In this document: in pieces, positions 60,046-64,000 of the stretch
Layout: the number at the start of each line of letters is the position of its first letter
Position numbering within the stretch: the first letter of the stretch is position 1
Assembly: GCF_965200585.1 (NCBI RefSeq)
Contig: NZ_OZ241361.1
DNA: 64,000 nt
Source: Bacterioplanoides sp965200585
Lineage (GTDB): Bacteria; Pseudomonadota; Gammaproteobacteria; Pseudomonadales; Oceanobacteraceae
Reading direction: 5' to 3' (one strand)
Position numbers and translations under genes: made by a program
Notes under the pieces: model-generated
Seen by the model: the letters and a program-made list of their open reading frames with translations, nothing else
What the model was told of the DNA's origin: nothing
Databases searched by the model: none

Positions 60046-61014
60046 TTACACCGCTATTAGGTTGTTGGGCTGATTTTTCAGGTCATTTTGAGCGGCACGT
60101 TTTAATGTTCGTTTATGCCATTTTCGTTCTGACTTATTCAGGTGTTTAATCAGCATTTTACTTAGCTTTGGTACCAGAGCGGGTGGCAGGTCATGGCCCA
60201 TTCCCTGAATAATTTTTAATTTGGCCTTACGAATGGCTGCCGCAGTATCAGCACCCATACGCGCTGGGATTAGTGGATCATCGGAACCATGAATCACAAG
60301 AGTCGGTACTTTGATTTTTTGCAGCAAATGACGACGATCTCCGGCGGCGGTAATCGCAACCAGCTGGCGTTTAAAGCCACACGGCGAACCGGCCCGGTCA
60401 AAACTGGTTTCTGCCAGCTGGCGTAATTCCATTTCATCCATCGGGTAGGCGGGAGAGCCAATCAGGCGGTTCATCCGCATGGTGTAACGAACGGATGCCT
60501 CGCGATTAAACGGCGTCGGCCGCTTGGCTAACTGCAGCAACACTTTCAGGTTGGGATCGGGTAACCCGGGTGCCCGGCCTGCTGACATAATCGACGTCAG
60601 GCTGCGTACCCGTTTGCGTTTGGTGGCGGCCAGAATCTGAGCGATCATGCCACCCATTGACGCGCCGATCAGGTGGGCGTTATCCAGTTGCAATTGGTCC
60701 AGCAGGGCCAGTACATCACGGCTCATATCATGCAGGGTATAGGGTACGTCGGCCTGACGCTGCATTTTTTGTTGCAGCCAGGTTTTTAACAGGCTGGGTG
60801 AGCCCTGATCATTCAGATGAGTCGAATCTCCGACATCACGATTATCAAAGCGCACCACATAATATCCGGCTCCTGCCAGTCGCTGGCACAGCTCATCAGG
60901 CCAGACCCGCATTTGGGCACCTAAGCCCATAATCAGAATGACAGCCGGATGCTGGCTCAGGCCAAAGGTTTCGTAGACGAGTTGGATACCATCAGGTGTC
61001 TGGAATTGAGTCAT
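60046..61014 (-). CDS. Alpha/beta hydrolase
   Basis: A 322-residue cytoplasmic alpha/beta hydrolase. It has the oxyanion region LIMGLGAQMRVW, RFDNRDVGDS, nucleophile elbow IGASMGGMIAQ, acid Asp in HGSDDPLIP and His in GMGHDLPP. The basic C-terminal tail (about 285-322) is unusual. This sequence style is common to esterase-like hydrolases of hydrocarbon-degrading bacteria; substrate not known. Confidence 0.85.
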   Translation of the reverse strand: MTQFQTPDGIQLVYETFGLSQHPAVILIMGLGAQMRVWPDELCQRLAGAGYYVVRFDNRDVGDSTHLNDQGSPSLLKTWLQQKMQRQADVPYTLHDMSRDVLALLDQLQLDNAHLIGASMGGMIAQILAATKRKRVRSLTSIMSAGRAPGLPDPNLKVLLQLAKRPTPFNREASVRYTMRMNRLIGSPAYPMDEMELRQLAETSFDRAGSPCGFKRQLVAITAAGDRRHLLQKIKVPTLVIHGSDDPLIPARMGADTAAAIRKAKLKIIQGMGHDLPPALVPKLSKMLIKHLNKSERKWHKRTLKRAAQNDLKNQPNNLIAV

Positions 61015-61134
61015 GGTCTTTTTATGGGTTAGCCGTTATCAGAAACTCAGTAATAAAGAGTCTAGCTGCTCGCGTAAAGAAGGTCAGGGGGTTAGAATGC
61101 CGGACTTTATTATGACTTGTTATAAGAAAACGCT

Positions 61135-61965
61135 ATGGATATCGATTTTCCTCTGATTCTGATGATCGCCACCCTGGCTACCGGTCTGATTGCGCTGCTG
61201 GATGTTCTCTGGTTTAAGAAGCAACGTCTGGCCCGTGTCGCCGAGCTGGAAGAGCGTATGGCGACGGCCGATGAACTGGCAGCCGCTGAAAAAGAGCCCT
61301 TTATTATTGAACAAGGCAAATCCTTCTTCCCGGTTCTGGCAGTAGTGTTTGTATTGCGCTCCTTTATTGCCGAACCGTTTCAGATTCCATCTGGTTCGAT
61401 GGAGCCAGGGCTGGTAAAAGGCGATTTTATTCTGGTCAGTAAATTCCATTATGGTCTGCGTATGCCGGTGTTTGGCAACACGCTGGTACCCATCGACCTG
61501 CCGGAACGAGGCGATGTGATGGTGTTTTTCCCGCCGAATGATCCACGCTACTTTATTAAACGTGTGATTGGTCTGCCGGGTGATACCATTGAATATCGTA
61601 ACAAACAGCTGACCATCAATGGCAAACGCATCGATACTCAGGAGCTGGGTGGTGAGCCACCGTATAACCCACGTAAATATCTGGCGCAGGAATCACTGGA
61701 TGCTGCTGATGCTCCAATTCAGTGGGTAGTGGGAGTGGATCGCCGCTCTAACCAAAAAGTGATCTGGGCTGGCCCGGAAGGGGAGTGGCAAGTTCCACAA
61801 GGCCATTATTTTATGATGGGCGATAACCGTGGTAACAGTCATGACAGTCGAGGCTGGGGTTTTGTGCCAGAAGAAAATATTGTTGGCAAAGCGGTAGCCG
61901 TTTGGATGCATTGGGAAAACTGGAGCGATATTCCGTCATTCAGCCGTAATAAATGGATCGACTGA
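61135..61965 (+). CDS. lepB: Signal peptidase I
   Basis: LepB cleaves signal peptides at the periplasmic face of the inner membrane. The 276-residue protein has two N-terminal membrane helices (about 4-24 and 63-80), the catalytic Ser in IPSGSMEPGLV, the catalytic Lys in YFIKRVIGLPGDTI and the C-terminal GDNRGNSHDSRGWG. The usual lepA and rnc neighbours are absent here. Confidence 0.93.
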   Translation: MDIDFPLILMIATLATGLIALLDVLWFKKQRLARVAELEERMATADELAAAEKEPFIIEQGKSFFPVLAVVFVLRSFIAEPFQIPSGSMEPGLVKGDFILVSKFHYGLRMPVFGNTLVPIDLPERGDVMVFFPPNDPRYFIKRVIGLPGDTIEYRNKQLTINGKRIDTQELGGEPPYNPRKYLAQESLDAADAPIQWVVGVDRRSNQKVIWAGPEGEWQVPQGHYFMMGDNRGNSHDSRGWGFVPEENIVGKAVAVWMHWENWSDIPSFSRNKWID

Positions 61966-62023
61966 ACTACTCAGATGAACTACTCAGAGTTGCCTATACT
62001 CAAGGGTAAACAGGGAGCACTGT

Positions 62024-62197
62024 ATGTTTACCACCAACTCCAGAGCTGCGCAGCAAGCGCGGCTCGCCCGTCAAGCCGCCAGCGGCGATCATAAAGCAGG
62101 CAAAAAACCGTGTAAGTTCTGTCAGCGCAGCCGCTGGTTGATGGTGATTACCATGCTGATTGTACTGACATCAGTTTCCATTCTGCATACTCCCTGA
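62024..62197 (+). CDS. Small CxxC membrane protein (57 residues)
   Basis: AGGGAG seven bases before ATG starts a 57-residue frame. The N-terminal half is basic and Ala/Gln-rich, followed by PCKFCQRSRW (a CxxC pair) and one membrane helix (LMVITMLIVLTSVSIL). A terminator follows directly. The frame, ribosome binding site and composition support a real gene. CxxC next to a membrane helix suggests metal or heme/redox binding, which is inference. Confidence 0.7.
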   Translation: MFTTNSRAAQQARLARQAASGDHKAGKKPCKFCQRSRWLMVITMLIVLTSVSILHTP

Positions 62198-62209
62198 TAT
62201 GGAATTATT

Positions 62210-62247
62210 GAAAAAGGCAGAAAGGATAAAAATTTTCTGCCTTTTTA
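62210..62247. terminator. Terminator after the small CxxC gene
   Basis: AAAAAGGCAGAAA - loop - TTTCTGCCTTTTT forms a stem of about 13 bp with a T-tract on each strand. Confidence 0.85.
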
Positions 62248-62316
62248 ACCAATTGATACTGGATATTTAACGCCAACTGCCTAAAATGCCGCTCGTTCTG
62301 TTACGAGTGCTATTTC

Positions 62317-62673
62317 ATGACACTGACCCGACAAGTAAAAGGTCTGGCGGCTGACTTTCTCGATCGTATGGTACCGGTTAAACCGTTGCAGCGATCGCAA
62401 GACGAGCAACATCGGCTGGATCGTGCGTCGCGTAAAATGCACCTGTATTTCTGCCGCACTTGTCCTTCCTCTATCGAAATCAAACGCCATTGTGAAAAAC
62501 TCGGCCTGCGGGTGGTGGAAAAAGACGTGATTCGTGTTAACGCCTATCGCAATGAGCTGGTAAACGGTGGTGGCGCGCCGCGGGTTCCCTGTTTGCGTAT
62601 CGACGACGAGCAGCAAGGCCGCTGGTTGTATAGCCGCGAAGCCATTCTGGACTATCTGAATCAGCGCTTCTGA
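62317..62673 (+). CDS. Glutaredoxin/GST-N-like thioredoxin-fold protein
   Basis: A 118-residue protein with an N-terminal helical extension (1-38) and a thioredoxin-fold domain: LYFCRTCPSSIEIKR holds a CRTC redox pair, followed by VVEKDVIRVN, the cis-proline segment GGGAPRVPCLRID and a C-terminal helix SREAILDYLNQRF. It resembles glutaredoxins and GST N-terminal domains. A thiol-disulfide role is expected. Confidence 0.85.
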   Translation: MTLTRQVKGLAADFLDRMVPVKPLQRSQDEQHRLDRASRKMHLYFCRTCPSSIEIKRHCEKLGLRVVEKDVIRVNAYRNELVNGGGAPRVPCLRIDDEQQGRWLYSREAILDYLNQRF

Positions 62674-62753
62674 TTACGACCTTTCTGGCACTGCCTTCCT
62701 GATTGCTTTCTTGTTTACAATACACGCTGATTCTTTTGAGTGTATTGCCTGTT

Positions 62754-63725
62754 ATGCCCCTGCTTACGTCTTCATACCGCCCACCCCGGGGCTTTGCCAA
62801 CGGCTATGTTCAGAGCATTTATCCAACTTTATTCCGTAATCTTGATCTGCCTGGCCTGAAGCGCGAGCGGCTGGAGTTGGATGACGGTGATTTTCTTGAC
62901 CTCGACTGGTCGCTTTGTCGCGAGGGTCGAACATCATCACTGGTTATTGTGTCGCATGGGCTGGAAGGCCACTCACGCCGACCTTATGTATTGGGAACTT
63001 TACGTCAGGCAAACCGCGAAGGGTTGGATGCGCTGGCGTGGAACTTCCGCAGCTGCAGTGGCGAACCCAATCGTTTGCCACGTATGTATCACAGCGGTGC
63101 GACAGACGATCTGCATCGTGTGGTCTGCCATGCGCTGCAGCAAGGCTATCAGCGCGTTCATCTGGTGGGGTTTTCGATGGGCGGTAACCTCAGCTTGTTA
63201 TATGCCGGGCGTGATGCGCATATGCCGCAAGCGGTTGCTTCGGTCAGTGGCTTTTCAGTTCCCTGTGACTTAAAAGGCAGTGCTAACCAACTGGCAGGTC
63301 GCCGCAATCGTATCTTTATGTGGCGTTTTCTGCGTGACCTGCGGGTGAAGGTGGAACAAAAGGCGCAACGTTTTCCGGATCGGGTGTCCGCTGATGGTTA
63401 CCCACAAATCCGCACATTCCGCCAGTTTGATGATCGTTATACGGCGCCGTTACATGGCTTTAAAGACGCTCTGGATTACTGGCAGCAGTCCAGCTGTTTG
63501 TCTTATTTATCACAGCTTAAGATTCCGGCGTTATTGGTGAATGCTGATAACGATCCGTTTTTATCGGCCGCTTGTTATCCCAGAGCCATGGCGCGCCAGC
63601 ATGATTATCTGCATCTGGAAGTGCCTGACAGCGGTGGTCACGTTGGTTTTATTGAGCGCAGTACGGATCAGACCTACTGGATGGAAAAGCGAGCGCTGGC
63701 GTTTGTGAAACAGGTGGATGGTTAA
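62754..63725 (+). CDS. yheT: YheT family alpha/beta hydrolase
   Basis: A 323-residue hydrolase of the YheT/EMB8 group. Family marks are PPRGFANGYVQSIYPTL at the N-terminus, SHGLEGHSRRPYV, AWNFRSCSGEPNRLPR, nucleophile elbow GFSMGGNLSL, Asp in NADNDPFLS and His in SGGHVGFIE. The start MPLLTSSYR at 62754 is preferred over a TTG 51 bases upstream. Substrate unknown; members are esterases. Confidence 0.9.
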   Translation: MPLLTSSYRPPRGFANGYVQSIYPTLFRNLDLPGLKRERLELDDGDFLDLDWSLCREGRTSSLVIVSHGLEGHSRRPYVLGTLRQANREGLDALAWNFRSCSGEPNRLPRMYHSGATDDLHRVVCHALQQGYQRVHLVGFSMGGNLSLLYAGRDAHMPQAVASVSGFSVPCDLKGSANQLAGRRNRIFMWRFLRDLRVKVEQKAQRFPDRVSADGYPQIRTFRQFDDRYTAPLHGFKDALDYWQQSSCLSYLSQLKIPALLVNADNDPFLSAACYPRAMARQHDYLHLEVPDSGGHVGFIERSTDQTYWMEKRALAFVKQVDG

Positions 63726-63738
63726 AGTAACCAGAGTG

Positions 63739-63900
63739 TTAAAAAACGGTAACTTCGGGTTTCAGATGTATGGAGGTGATGAGCGTCAAAAACTCATCGT
63801 TCATTTTTTTGACGTGGCTGAATGATGCCTGAGTCACTTTTTTGCTTTGTTGTAGGTCTTTGTTAAAACGGGCTTTCAGTAAACAAAGGTTATCTACGCT
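63739..63900 (-). pseudogene. Possible C-terminal gene fragment
   Basis: A 53-codon open stretch on the minus strand ends at TAA (63739-63741) and reads like protein (KARFNKDLQQSKKV, FSHVKKMNDEFLTLITSI). It begins after a stop at 63901 with no ATG or ribosome binding site, so it looks like the remnant of a longer gene. No family was recognised; it may also be chance. Confidence 0.3.
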
Positions 63901-63929
63901 TCAGATAGTGAAATATCGGAAGCGTGGTC

Positions 63930-64000
63930 ATGTTTGTTGTTCTTCTTATCCTTGTTTTATTACTGCCACTGGGTGCTGAAGCATCCGTACAGCCACTGTC
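63930..64000 (+). CDS. N-terminal end of a secreted protein (partial)
   Basis: GGAAG seven bases before ATG starts a frame beginning MFVVLLILVLLLPLGAEA, a typical signal peptide with an AEA cleavage site, and continues to the window edge. The mature protein lies outside the window, so no product can be named. Confidence 0.55.
   Translation, partial: MFVVLLILVLLLPLGAEASVQPL

Overview
The window reads as a chromosomal segment of a marine, hydrocarbon-using gammaproteobacterium, most likely an Oceanospirillales relative of Thalassolituus, Oleispira or Bermanella. That placement is an inference from an AlkB alkane hydroxylase, gammaproteobacterial gene pairs (mltF/purL divergent, csiV-mfd, yciI near rnm-yciO) and moderate GC with AT-rich islands. 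No phage, insertion sequence, CRISPR array or rRNA operon was seen.

Layout. 1-470: tail of an unknown gene, a terminator, an elongator tRNA-Met and a decayed 25-bp copy of its anticodon arm. 466-6172: SUF iron-sulfur operon (sufBCDSA, minus strand) with an IscR-like site on its promoter and two structured repeats plus a terminator-like hairpin between sufB and sufC. 6332-10806: housekeeping genes (YgiM-like, YciI, rnm, yciO, trpS) with a BrnT/BrnA toxin-antitoxin pair inserted. 10879-13054: accessory patch with a zinc-ribbon protein, a decayed AraC regulator and alkB behind a long palindrome. 13138-18696: csiV-mfd and small genes. 18712-23734: two oxidoreductase/DJ-1 type genes, then an arsenic operon (arsR, arsC, acr3, arsH) interrupted by two structured repeats. 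23800-34791: DUF924, a cation/proton antiporter, a LOG protein, tadA, a lipoprotein hydrolase, mltF and purL. 34947-36756: AT-rich accessory patch with a HEPN-like protein, an orphan HI1420-type antidote and small membrane-protein paralogues. 36801-42898: an apparently nitrogen-regulated operon (ABC importer, creatininase-family hydrolase, type III glutamine synthetase, NikR-like regulator). 43006-64000: DUF349 protein, sbcB, AraC regulator, a response regulator/CheC/GGDEF module, three thioesterases, tas, dgt, a chemoreceptor with a solute-binding protein, lepB, and several hydrolase and redox genes.

Two observations stand out. First, five extragenic elements (4258-4351, 4391-4500, 21181-21291, 22865-22980, 26061-26245) share one architecture: a 20-29 bp imperfect outer stem enclosing short hairpins whose tips read CA-NGGA-TG, which is the CsrA/RsmA recognition motif. 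In three of the five, every imperfection in the outer stem becomes a G-U pair on the strand that carries the GGA loops, which argues for selection at the RNA level.

Second, the operon at 37046-42898 ends with a NikR-like repressor in which all four nickel ligands are replaced, yet a palindrome with exactly NikR geometry (GTATTA-N16-TAATAC) lies at its promoter next to a GG-N10-GC sigma-54 element and an upstream NtrC-like half-site. This suggests an uncharacterised nitrogen-compound uptake and breakdown system with a repurposed NikR regulator.
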